From: Chamaecrista fasciculata
Lineage: Eukaryota; Streptophyta; Magnoliopsida; Fabales; Fabaceae
Length of the DNA stretch: 64,000 nucleotides
Direction of reading: 5' to 3'
Assembly (NCBI GenBank): GCA_003254925.1
Contig: QANZ01004351.1
Span: 1-64,000, forward strand
Shown here piece after piece: positions 35,454 through 45,918 of the stretch. The notes under the pieces are model-generated. The model worked only from the letters and a program-made list of their open reading frames with translations, was not told the DNA's origin and did not search any database. Each line of letters starts with the position of its first letter. Position 1 is the stretch's first letter. The position numbers and the translations under genes are program-made.

Positions 35454-35700
35454 GGATATCTTATTAGACAGCTTCTTTCAAATGAAGATTGGAATTGTCA
35501 AGTGCAACATGTCTTTAGAGAGGCAAACGGGGTCGCGAATTGGCTCGCGAATCATGTTCACTCACTTCCTAAAGGAGTTGTCGAATTTAGTAGCTGCCCT
35601 ACGGGCTGTGCTGATCGCGCTTTGGTAGATGTGAGAGGGGTTTGTTTTACCCGCTTAATTAGTCCTTAGTTTTTGCTTTGTCATTTTGTTACAAAAAAAA
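35454..35700 (+). mobile_element. 5'-truncated LINE end with target duplication
   Basis: One frame reads NEDWNCQVQHVFREANGVAN followed by WLANHVHSLP, the C-terminal RNase H-like domain of plant L1 LINEs (HVFREANGVADxLA pattern). A stop, a short 3' tail and a poly(A) at 35692-35700 follow. Flanks AAGTAATACTTATATT (35438-35453) and AAGTAATACTTACATT (35701-35716) match at 15 of 16. This is a dead-on-arrival LINE copy. Confidence 0.85.
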
Positions 35701-35716
35701 AAGTAATACTTACATT

Positions 35717-36136
35717 CACTCGATATCTAATAATTTATTTTATTATCTTTACTTGATATTCAATATTCAACTAATATCAAATATTTTTTATACGTTAATT
35801 CACATAGATATTTTAAACATCCATCCAAATTGTCATCTTTATACTCAATCTCATATTTACATACTTTTTTAAAAAAAAATTCCTTATTTATTTCTTTCGG
35901 TGGAAAAAAATTCCTTATTGATTAGACTCTCACTTTATCATTTTCTTACCGTGAAACTTTTGTTATTCAAGACTTCTTTTTAGATTTTATTATTTGTAAT
36001 AAATTTATATAATAATTTTTAAAATAAAATAAATACTTACAAATAAATTTGTGCAAGTAAAAACAATAATAAAATAGCAAGATATTATTAGTTATTATAT
36101 TGTTAATTTTGTGAGAAACTATTAATAAATAAAAAT
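35717..36136. other. AT-rich spacer
   Basis: Very AT-rich sequence between the LINE and SINE copies. Short open frames here have low-complexity composition. Nothing recognisable. Confidence 0.6.
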
Positions 36137-36145
36137 ATGACAAAA

Positions 36146-36348
36146 GCCAACAAATGTTGACCCAGTTGATAAAGAGTTGACTTCTAATACACAAGGTTGT
36201 GAGTTCGATTCCCACTGTGAATGTGAGGGCCTTATTAGTAAGCGATCGGTAAGTATCTCTGTAAGCGCTCATAGAGCCTTGAGGCCTGCCCTGACTTTAA
36301 TAATCCTCGAGGAGGACCCAAGTTACATGAACTTTCGCTCACAAAAAA
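36146..36348 (+). mobile_element. tRNA-derived SINE, copy 1
   Basis: About 200 bp with a B-box-like GAGTTCGATTCCC (36201-36213), an A-box-like GACCCAGTTGATAAAG upstream, a GCGCTCAT...CCTTGAGGCC 3' part and an A-rich end. Flanks ATGACAAAA (36137-36145) and ATGTCAAAA (36349-36357) match at 8 of 9. The same family occurs at 52427-52620. Confidence 0.75.
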
Positions 36349-36392
36349 ATGTCAAAAAATCCCATTCTTTTGTTCACAACTTGACATTATAG

Positions 36393-36960
36393 CAGGGTTA
36401 TTAAAACCGGACCGGACCGCCCGGTTCAACCGTGAACCGGCATCTAGTCCGGTCCGATTCAGTGTGAGAACCGGATGTGTAAAGAACCGGTCAAAGACCG
36501 CTCAAACTGGTCAACAACCGGTAAAACCGGCAAGAACCGGCCAGGTCTTAAAAAAACCGGTTCACATCTGGGGAAATTTTTTTAGGGAAGAACCACTCAG
36601 ATCTAGGTAGAGAAAGAGATATAGATGAAGAAGAAATCAGAAAAATGATAAAGAAGACAAGGTTTTGATGAAATACAAGAGATATGGACGAATAATATAT
36701 TTTCAAACAAGATCAGATCTGAACGGATGATGCCAAGTAGAAGAAGAACGCAACTATAGATGAAAAATGTAGAAGATGAAGAACGCCGGCAAAGAAAGAA
36801 GACCACTGTAGATGAAGTCTTAAAGGGTACACAATGTTTTAGTTGTTGTCTGTCATCCTTCGTGCTCATCTGTCGCTTCCTCTTCGTGTTGCTGTGTTTC
36901 TTTCCGTTAGCCGCTACTGTGTTTGTTTCTTTTAGCCTGTTAGGGTTTAGGTTTATTGTG
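36393..36960 (+). repeat. hAT-type left end, right end not found
   Basis: It starts CAGGGTTATTAAAACCGG, close to the TIR of the complete hAT at 45259, and continues with dense CCGGTT/AACCGG motifs to about 36565. No matching right end was seen before the KH gene. The following GAAGA-rich stretch (36600-36830) may be internal sequence of the same element. Confidence 0.5.
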
Positions 36961-37523
36961 AATACTGAATAGGGAAGGAAAAATTAAAAAATGGGGCCTA
37001 ATTAATAGGGACTTTATTATTAATTTATTGTGAATAGGAAAAGAAAAATTTTAAAATGACCTCCTAATTAATAGGGTAAATGAGATTAATGACTTTATTA
37101 TTGATTTAGTGGGGATATGGTAAGCAAAATAAGCCTAAATAATAGGATGAATAAGATGAATCATTTTATTATTAGTTATTGTGAATAGGGTAAGCAAATA
37201 AAAATAGCAGATATTGTGTTTTTAATTTTNTTTTTTATTACAAAACAATTTTTTTTGATACGAAAACAATTTTTTTAAATAAATGGAGATTAGTTCCGAG
37301 TCAAAATTTACACATTACTATTGCCTTCGCCCACTCTCTCTGATCAATCCTCACACTCACACACACTTGGCCTTCCCTTCTCTGACACGCCGTACGATCA
37401 ATTTCAATTTTTCTTTTTTGATAGAAATTGTTAATTACTACTCGAAATGATGAAACTTTCGAGCTTCACTTCTTTCGTCTTTTCTTCCCATCGAAGTTTC
37501 GTCAAGCTTCGTCGCAGACACTA

Positions 37524-40500
37524 ATGAAAACTGTGAACCATTCTCCGCCCATTTCCGACGACGTCGTTTCCACAATGCAGAACCCCAATTTCCGTTTCAA
37601 TCACGACCCAACATTGAAGCATCGCGGTAATTATAATCGTGCGAAACGACCCGTTTTGAAAATCCAACCCGGCCAGATCGGATTCCGCCTTGTTTGCCAC
37701 GTTTCTACCGTCGGCGTTTTGATCGGGAACGCCGGCGCCGTCGTGTCGCAGCTCCGGCGAGAAACTTCGTGTAAAATCCATTGTGTTGACCCGACTTTTT
37801 CTTTCTCCACGGACGATCGGGTCGTTCTTGTAATCGGGTCGGTGTTTCCACGTAAGGGCGTGACATTGGTTGTTGAGGATGATGATGGGTGTGAAAGTGA
37901 AACAGAAGTTGTTGAGGTGTCCAATGCTCAGGAAGCTATTCTTAGGGTTTTTGAGAGGGTTTGGGAGATGGGGGCAGAGAAAAGTGCGAGTGTTGGCAAA
38001 ACCATAAATGGTGAGGTTTGGTGTAGGATGCTTGCAGACACTTCTCAAATAGGTGCGGTTGTAGGGAAAGGGGGGAAGAACATATCGATGATAAGGAACA
38101 ATAGTGGTGCTAAAATCAGGGTTTTGCCTGCTCCTGATTGTGCAGCTAAAAACGAGGAGTTAATTCAAGTGAGTTTCCATTATTGTTGTTGTTGTTATTA
38201 TTATTATTTCAAATTTGAAAGGAATGAAATGCCTGAAGAAGATATGAAACTGTCGTTTTCTTCGTTTTGTTGTTACCGTTCTCCTTAGTTACTACTATAG
38301 CCGAGAACCTGTGTAGATTGAATTTGATATGCCATCTACTTTTGCCTTTTAATTCCTCTATTGAATCTTTGGGATGGACTTCCAAAAGAAAACAAGAATG
38401 ATCTAGTTCCCCACGTTCGTATTTTCTCTTTAGTAACTTTATAAATAGCAATACATTTTTCATTGGAATGAATATATTTGGCTTGTATTATGCTAAGAGT
38501 AGGACATTGAATTCTGTTTCTCCATCTGGGAATTTGTTTAATTGGCAGATAACTGGTAGAGTTTTGGCCGTAAAGAAGGCACTAATTGCCGTATCTCATT
38601 GTCTTCAAGATTGTCCGCCACTAGGCAAAGTTGCAACACCCTTGAACACACCAACTTTAAGCCCTCCTTATATGGCACCTCATGATTCCCAAACCAAACT
38701 TTTTCCTCACCTCAATTCGCCGTTAACCCCTGTGAGATTTCCATATGATCCCTCAAAGCAAACAACACAAGCTAATGGAGAATCAAGACATGATACAAAA
38801 GGTACAGAACTTGAAGTTGTATTCAGACTACTCTGCTCGAATAATACAGCTGGGAGTGTGATTGGCAGAAAAGGGGCTATAGTTAGAGATCTTGAAAGCA
38901 AAACAGGTGCTTCTATTATCTTTGCACCTCCTTTAAGCAAGTTTGCTGAGCGCATTGTCACCATTTCTGCTGTAGAGGTTAGTCATGTGAGAAAGGTGCC
39001 ATGCATCAATGATTCATGGTCATAGTATTTCCAGATTCCCTATTTCATGTCTATCTCTCACATATGTGCATGAATTTACAGACCAACCTGCACACACACT
39101 TTAACTGATGTGATCTATGTTCTTTCTTGTTGATTTGAAATGTCTTTCATCTAGAATGTCGAATCTAGTAACTCTCCCGCGCAAGATGCTGTTATTCTCA
39201 TCTTTACCCGAGTTATTGAAGATCACATTGAAAAGGGGCTTCTCTCAGTTGTTAGTATGGAACCACCTGTATCTATGAGACTTTTAGTTGCATCAAGGAT
39301 TATTAGTTTCTTGAATGGCAATGAAGGTCAGGCGATTTCAGAAATGAAGGAAGCAACTGGTGCGGATATACAAATAATGTGTGTGGAAGAGGTTTCATGT
39401 GGTGCTTCAGATAACGACATGGTAGTTAAGGTACAGTTGCGTACTTTATCTAATTCAAGTTACTATATTTGGCAAAAAGTCTTTAGGGCATACATATATT
39501 ACCAAGCACAAATCAAGCGGCTGCTTGTATGTACAGAATTTAGTGTCATATATTGATTATTTTTTCATGATGAATAGTTATTTTTGAAAAATAATTTCGA
39601 CCACAAAATTTTAGTTGTCTAATGGGGAAAAATGGACAGACGTATAAGATCCCCTTAACATATGCAAATGTTTCAACTGCTTGCTTTAATAGAAATTATA
39701 TGTCATCCACAAATTTAAATATATATATATATAAGAAGACCAAATATTTGCAAGGTTACTTTCAAGGGATCCTTCTGTATTATGCATATATGCTTCATTT
39801 TCTTCTCCTTTGTTTTTGTGTAGACCAATGCTTTCCTTGTTAGCACCTGCTCTGATTACAAATGTCTTATTTTGTGCACTGTCTTAACTACTCAGCCATC
39901 TCGGAACTTAGTAATGTCTGAGTTTCTGGTTATGACTCCAACAATCTTGTTACTGTCTCCTAGTCAAGTTTATAGTAAGAATTTTTTTGGCAGATTACTG
40001 GTGACTACAGATGCGTAGAAAAGGCACTATATAAAGTCACTAGCATAATTAGGGGATATATTTTGGCCCATGGAGAACCAGCTTTTTCCTCAGGGAGTCT
40101 CCTGCCTCAGGTATTCTCGACCTCCTTTTTACTGTCAAGTCATGTCCAATTTCCATAATTCTATTATTGTCTTTTTTTGGGTCCTTCTAAGTATGTGTGG
40201 CTTAAGACCAGATTATTTAGCGGTGGTTATGTTTACAGAATGCAGGAGCTTGGCCAATCTCAGAGAATGGAAAATCTGCTCACTTTGATTTATATGACAA
40301 TTTGGAAGTTGGGAGGTCAGTGTGATGCAGCACAGAACACAAAAGTGTCTGTCCTGTCCTTTTCCTTTTCTCTTTTATCTTATTAAACTTGAGCATTGTA
40401 ATATTTTAGAGATGAATCTTATGAAGTATGTTATTGGGACAAGTTTGAAGAAGGATCATCGACGATGTTCCTAGAAATGGAACAACATGGACTAAATATT

Positions 40501-42022
40501 AAACAAAGGGATTTTGATATTTGAAATAAAAGGAGCATATGTAGGTGGGTTGCATTATCAGATAAATTTTCAATAAATAAAAAAAATTTCCGAATATTTT
40601 TATGCTGAGCCATACATTCCCTGATCTGTGGCGTGTTATGTTTTAAATCATTCATATCTATTACCTGTTGCTTAATTAACAAATGTATGAATTCTGACCT
40701 TTTAGCCTTTCAACTTTTGAACTCGATGAAATCTCTTAACAGAGTAAACAAGCTTGCTACTGTGACTAATACTACAGTGGAGATTGCAGTTTCTGAACAT
40801 GTCTTTGGCTCTGTTTATGGTGAAGATGGTGGTAATTTGGATCGAATTAGACAGGTGCTTTTTTATTCCCTTTAGAAATATCTGATTTATTACTATATTC
40901 TGGTGCATTGTGGTTCAATTGTTCTGCTGTACTCTCTCATTCTAGTGGAAGAGGGAGCAAATAAACTTACATATTAAGATTATGATAAAATATTAGCTGC
41001 ATCAACCCTTAGAGTATATATGAGAGCTTGGATAACTGGCTATATTATTGTTTAGAAAATATGTCACATTTGGGTGGGCATCGAGTTTCATATAATGTAT
41101 AAAAAGTTTTCTTATTATTTATTTAGCCATGAACTATCAGGAGGATGGTATATATAACAACTGTACATAGTCATACTTCTTCCTCTTTGCTTCATCATGG
41201 AATAGCTGCCTCAGCTCTAAAAATACCTTGTGATCTTGAGAAATGTTAGGCTTGGAAAGTTGAAAATAGATTCATATAAATACACGTAGGTACTCTTATC
41301 TGGACAAACTGTATTCATAATATACTATTTCCCCTATATGACTCTGGAGTAAAAGTAATTAAGATCGAGATCTTGCAATAAATCGAAAGAGATACAAAAT
41401 AAATCAAATAACAAGATTAAATCAAAGATTGTATGATCCTATCTTTATCTATAAAACAAATCAAATATATTTATAATAGCTTAAAGAATCATTTATAAGC
41501 ATAAAATTATTCAAAATTTGTCATATATTTATAAAAATTTCATAAGTCATTAAACAAAATGAATAACATTTTCTTATTGGAGTGATATTTAATTTTTTTT
41601 TTTCTTTAAAAAAAGGTAAATTTTCACTTGAGATGTAAAATAGTAAGATCATATATGTAAGATAGAGATTTAAATGAGATCCTAGTATATTTAGATTTTA
41701 CTTAAGATTGTGATGGACTTGTCTAAGATAAGATTGTAAACTTGTAACTCGAAAGGTTTTAAAATTTAAATCAGAGATGTTAATAACTATGTCAGTTGCT
41801 CCTCAAATGCCTGATTTTTGGATTCCTGATATAGTGTAGTTATATACCATGATCTTTATCTCCTGGAAGCAGATTTCAGGTGCAAAAGTTACAGTATATG
41901 ATCCCTGTGCTGGAGAAAGTGGAGGCAGGGTTGTCATTTCTGGGACACCTGATCAAACCTTTGCAGCACAGAGCTTGCTTCAAGCCTTCATCCAAACGGG
42001 AGAAAAAGCGCCTGAGAACTAA
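37524..42022 (+). CDS. Five-KH-domain RNA-binding protein (At4g18375/HEN4-like)
   Basis: Seven exons with GT/AG borders: 37524-38168, 38549-38977, 39156-39430, 39994-40110, 40239-40315, 40743-40854, 41873-42022, giving about 600 aa. Five KH domains, each with a GxxG loop, read IGNAG, VGKGG, IGRKG, NGNEG and YGEDG, at residues about 53-115, 164-240, 304-360, 397-475 and 529-595. KH domains bind short single-stranded RNA. Plant relatives (HEN4, RCF3/HOS5, PEPPER) act in mRNA processing and stress or floral regulation. KH4 and KH5 loops have acidic residues (GNEG, GEDG) that may weaken RNA contact. The start is uncertain: Met at 37428 is also in frame but gives an atypical leader; 37575 is another option. 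My frame count across exon 3 is off by one base and should be checked. Confidence 0.85.
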
Positions 42023-42760
42023 CTGTCAACTCTAACAGAAGGAAAATCTGCAGTTCATCAGTTTTAGGTTTCTGTTACACGAGTAGTGTGTGCTTAAACT
42101 AGAGGACTACCTTGTGAATATTTGTTAGTATAACTTGAAAAAAGAGAGTAAAAAAACAAAAACAGATCTTACTTCTTTGTAAAGCAGCGCCCAATAACAA
42201 TACAGTTAATCTCTTTCTAATGAAGTGATAGGAAAAATTAAAAGAAAACTATGTTTGCTTTGCAGGGGAGTGAAGTGAAAAGGATGACGAGTCCTGATTA
42301 AGATATGCAAATTAAACCTTTTTCTTCTCATCTTTATTTGCAAAATCCACCACAGACAAGACAACGTATAATTAAAAAGTTTTATATTTTTTGGGTAGAA
42401 AAACACATTTTTCATTGCAGAATGGCAGAAAGACGTTTTTTCTTTTGGCCCGTCAGAAAGACGCTACAAGAACCCAATAAAGGATGAAGCTCATTTTTTT
42501 GAACCTATGTTGCATGCATCATCTGCATTAACTCGTGAGCAAACGCCAAGCATGGGAAGTTAACTTCATTTGATTGGTTCTTCCATCCACAACATCGCTA
42601 TATTTCTGAAACAGTTTTGGTTTCAAGAATATGACGTACAACAACTAATTAATGTCAACCTAATTTCAATTTCGAAGATTGGAATTCAAACCCAGGTTGT
42701 TCTATAGTCAACATGATTTACACTGGGTACTAACATTTTTTTTTCTTTACATCTTTAAGA
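42023..42760 (+). other. 3' flank of the KH gene
   Basis: Likely 3' UTR for the first few hundred bases after the stop at 42020-42022, then AT-rich spacer. AATAAA-like signals occur (for example AATAAAGGATG at 42477). No second gene is recognised. Confidence 0.5.
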
Positions 42761-42762
42761 TA

Positions 42763-43043
42763 CCATTCCCTTCGGTTCTATATATCTGATGTTTTGGAGA
42801 ACCTTTTTTGTTTCAAAATATATGATGTTTTACAAATTCAAGAGAACATTAATTATTTTTTTACCATTCTATCCCTATTATATAAAGTAGAGTGATGAAT
42901 GAATAAACATTTCTCAAGTAGTTTAATAGAGATAGTTTAGTCTTTTTATCTCATTTTTCTCTTCATTCTAGGTGAACTAATCATTTTCTTAATCTGTGTG
43001 CATTTACCTTAAACATCAGATATATAGAACCGGAGGGAATAAG
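42763..43043. mobile_element. Stowaway-like MITE 1
   Basis: About 280 bp with inverted ends ATTCCCTTCGGTTCTATATA and TATATAGAACCGGAGGGAAT, a variant of the CTCCCTCCGTTCC type of Tc1/mariner MITEs, flanked by TA dinucleotides. No coding sequence. Confidence 0.75.
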
Positions 43044-43635
43044 TATTATATATAGACAATCTTTCAGTCAAACCTCAGACTACAATATTACGAGATATTA
43101 GTCCTTTTCGGCAGACTCAAACTCATTGATATAGAAGACATCTATTTAGTTATAGAAATTATGAAAGAGATATAAATAATGAGTAAACTACTAAATTAGT
43201 CCCTGGATTATTGGCTCGCTGACAGATTGGTCCCTGAATTAAGGAAATTGACAAATAGGTCGCCGAATTTACTAACATTAGTCAAATTGGTCCTTCTGTA
43301 AAATCACCGTTAGTGAAGACGCTGACGTGGCCGTTAACTGTGTAAGGATTAAATCAAAAAAAAAAGTCAACCGTGTATTTCCTGCCACATAAGCATTAAT
43401 AATGAAAAATTCATTAAAAATCAAATAGGTCCTTGAGTCATATTTTTTTTTTTTTTTGCAGAAAATAAAATTTAATTTTTACTCACTCATTCTTATCCCA
43501 TGATTTTCAATTCCCCCTCTTTTTCATCATCTTCATTCATTTTAGTCCCAAATCCAAAAAATAAAATTGTAAAGTGTCCCAAAACTCTACCAAACATTCC
43601 AATTTAGTCCTTAAAAGTATTAAAAATCCTAAAAC

Positions 43636-43805
43636 CTAAACCCCAAACCCTAAACCCTAAACCCTAAACCCTAAAATCCTAAACCCTAAAATCCTAAAAT
43701 TATAAAGTGTCCCAAAACTCTTCCAAACATTTCAATTTAATCCATAAAAATATTAAAAACCCTAAAACCCTAACCCCTAAACCCTAAATCCTAAACCCCT
43801 AAAAA
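43636..43805. repeat. Telomere-like CCCTAAA tracts in outer MULE
   Basis: Short runs of the plant telomere unit (AAACCCTAAACCCTAAACCC) at 43645-43690 and 43755-43800. Similar runs lie at 46335-46390, 46575-46640 and, inverted, 47450-47472 in the inner MULE. They are far from a chromosome end by context, so interstitial. Confidence 0.75.
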
Positions 43806-43894
43806 AATCACTCTCTTACAATTTGGTCCTTAAATCCTACTTTCCTCTTCACCTTGCCTCAAATTTATTAAATAAGAATTAAAAAAATAACATT

Positions 43895-44541
43895 TTGGTC
43901 CCTAAATCTTCATCATTCATCATCTTCGTCTTCGATTCATCATCATCATTCATCATCATTCATCATCTTCGATCTCCATCTTTCAATTCATCATCTTCGA
44001 TCTTCATCTTTCTCTTTTCATCATCATCTTCATACCCATCTCCACATCTCAATCTCCAATCTCCAATCTCCAATCTCCAAGAATCCCTAGTCACAAACAC
44101 AGACACAATCTCAATCCAGCAGACAAACAAACCCAGATAAACAGAAACAAGAGAGAAATAAATAACAGAGCAAAAATGGAGATACTGTCACAACTATGGA
44201 AATCATTCTCCTTAGTCTGCAAATCATTCTACGGACTCGCAGATCTGAGCGCGGCGACCTCAGCGAAGGTTTGGGCAAGCAAAGATTTGGGCAAATCGAA
44301 GACTTCGAAAACGGAACGCAGAAAAACTATATATATGAAATACTGGGTATCTAGATCGCCGACGCCCTTCGCCGTCTCGAAACCGCAGCGGAACGTTTCG
44401 ATCGGTATGATTCTTCGCAAGATTGAGAAATGGGGATTGGAGAGCGAGAGAGATAGAAAAAGTATTGTTGAGAATGGAGCTGCGAGTGTTTGTTTGAGGA
44501 GAATGAGGGTTTGTTTGAGGAGATTTTGTGGATGTTTCTAG
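43895..44541 (+). CDS. Captured-looking leader and 121-aa ORF in outer MULE
   Basis: 43895-44170 is pyrimidine-rich with TCATCATCTTC and AATCTCCAATCTCC repeats, like a plant 5' UTR. An ATG at 44176 opens 121 codons (MEILSQLWKSFSLVCKSFYG...RRFCGCF), basic in its middle part. I recognise no domain. GC content is higher than in the surroundings. Between MULE arms this is the layout of a Pack-MULE gene capture, but the donor gene is unknown and translation is unproven. Confidence 0.35.
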
Positions 44542-45012
44542 AGATTTTGTGTTGTGGTGATGATCAGATTCTTGAGGCCATGGCAATTGATGAAGAAGAT
44601 GAAGATTAAAAGAAATATTTAAGGGTTTAGGGAGTGTTGTCAGAATCGAACTGGATAGAGATTCGGACGAGCATTCGGGCCTGATTAGTTCAATCGGCTG
44701 AATCGGTGGAACCGGATGACCCAATAAATAATTAATTTTAATATATTAAATATAAATACTTTATATATTTTTTGTTTGTGGTTTAAGAGATGCATTTAAT
44801 TTATTAATAAATACATTTCTTCATCTAAATAATATAATTTTTCTCTTCACTACTAGAGATTATAGATTAAATGCATTTTTTCAAGCAAATGAATAGACTC
44901 AATGCATCTAAACATCTCAACCTGAACCCATTTACCCACCTCGCCCCTCATTATATATATCTCCACATTTAATATTTTTTACTGTTCTTTTAACGGTCAA
45001 AAATATTTAAAC

Positions 45013-45200
45013 GCACCAATCATGCGGTGCCACGTGGCACCGCATGATTGGTGCGGTTTAAATTTTTTTTGGGACACTCGGATGCATCCAAGTGTCCAAA
45101 AAAATTGGTCAACTGACTAACACAGTGTCAGTCGGCAATCCGAGTGTCCCAAAAAGACCAAAAAAAAAATAGTGCACCCGGTGCCACGTGGCACCGGGTG
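45013..45200. repeat. Cluster of three palindromes centred on CACGTG or ATGCAT
   Basis: 45013-45054 is a perfect 42-bp palindrome whose centre is GGTGCCACGTGGCACC. 45061-45106 is a near-palindrome of GGACACTCGGATG type. 45175-45200 is a perfect 26-bp palindrome CACCCGGTGCCAC/GTGGCACCGGGTG. CACGTG is the plant G-box core. All three lie between the captured ORF and the nested hAT. Confidence 0.9.
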
Positions 45201-45471
45201 ATTGGGCCATGTGTATTGGGATACTCGGACCACATCAGTGTGTCCTATATATTTAAATCAAGGTTGTTAAAACTGGACCGGACATTGAACCGGCCGAGGG
45301 AGGGGTTCAAGGTTCAATGGTCCAACCGGGGTTCAACAGGGGTCGGACCGTTTACAAAAAAATAAATTAAAAAATTAAAAAATATTACATTAACATACTA
45401 TAAATAAAATATAATAATAATAATTTAATACATTAATTTTATCATTAAAAATTACATTTATAATACATATA

Positions 45472-45744
45472 CTCCCTCTGTTCCAAAATACCTGTTTTTT
45501 AAGGTAAATACACATAGACCAAGGAAATGATTAATTTACCTAAAATGAAGAGAAAATAAGATTAAAAGATTAAATTGTCCTCATTAAATTACTCCTAGTT
45601 ACTCTCACTAATTTAATATCTTTGACTTTTAATAGGGATAGAATGGTAAAAAAATAATTAATGCTCTCTTGATTTTGTAAAACATCAAATATTTTGGGAC
45701 AAAAAAAATCCTCCAACAAAGCTAATATTTTGGGACAGAGGGAG
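45472..45744. mobile_element. Stowaway-like MITE 2, inside the hAT
   Basis: 273 bp, ends CTCCCTCTGTTCCAAAATA and TATTTTGGGACAGAGGGAG, flanked by TA on both sides (45470-45471, 45745-45746). Typical Stowaway structure. Confidence 0.85.
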
Positions 45745-45918
45745 TATTATTATTACTATTTTATTTAATGATTTGTTTTATTTTTAAAAAAATCTTTTTA
45801 CTAAATAAATTTACTCTACTATTTTATTTCTCCAGAATTAAAAAAACATTTAATGCCATTATACTGGTTGGCCATTGCGTTTTCCTATACGGCTATACCA
45901 AAATCAACTTTTTTATTT

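Noticed and set aside
36160-36215. Possible tRNA gene around the GAGTTCGATTCCC box
   Set aside because: No cloverleaf can be formed and the unit has an A-rich end and target duplication, so it is a SINE head.
36760-36972. 70-codon ORF before the KH gene
   Set aside because: Hydrophobic low-complexity translation of a repeat-derived region; no support for a gene.
37521-38048. 175-codon minus-strand ORF over KH exon 1
   Set aside because: Shadow of the KH1-KH2 coding exon.
43895-44050. Microsatellite-like TCATCATTC tract considered as a CRISPR-type array
   Set aside because: Units are short, unequal and without spacers; the genome is a plant.
45144-45365. 73-codon ORF across the hAT left end
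   Set aside because: It spans a palindrome and a transposon junction, so it cannot be an ancestral coding frame.
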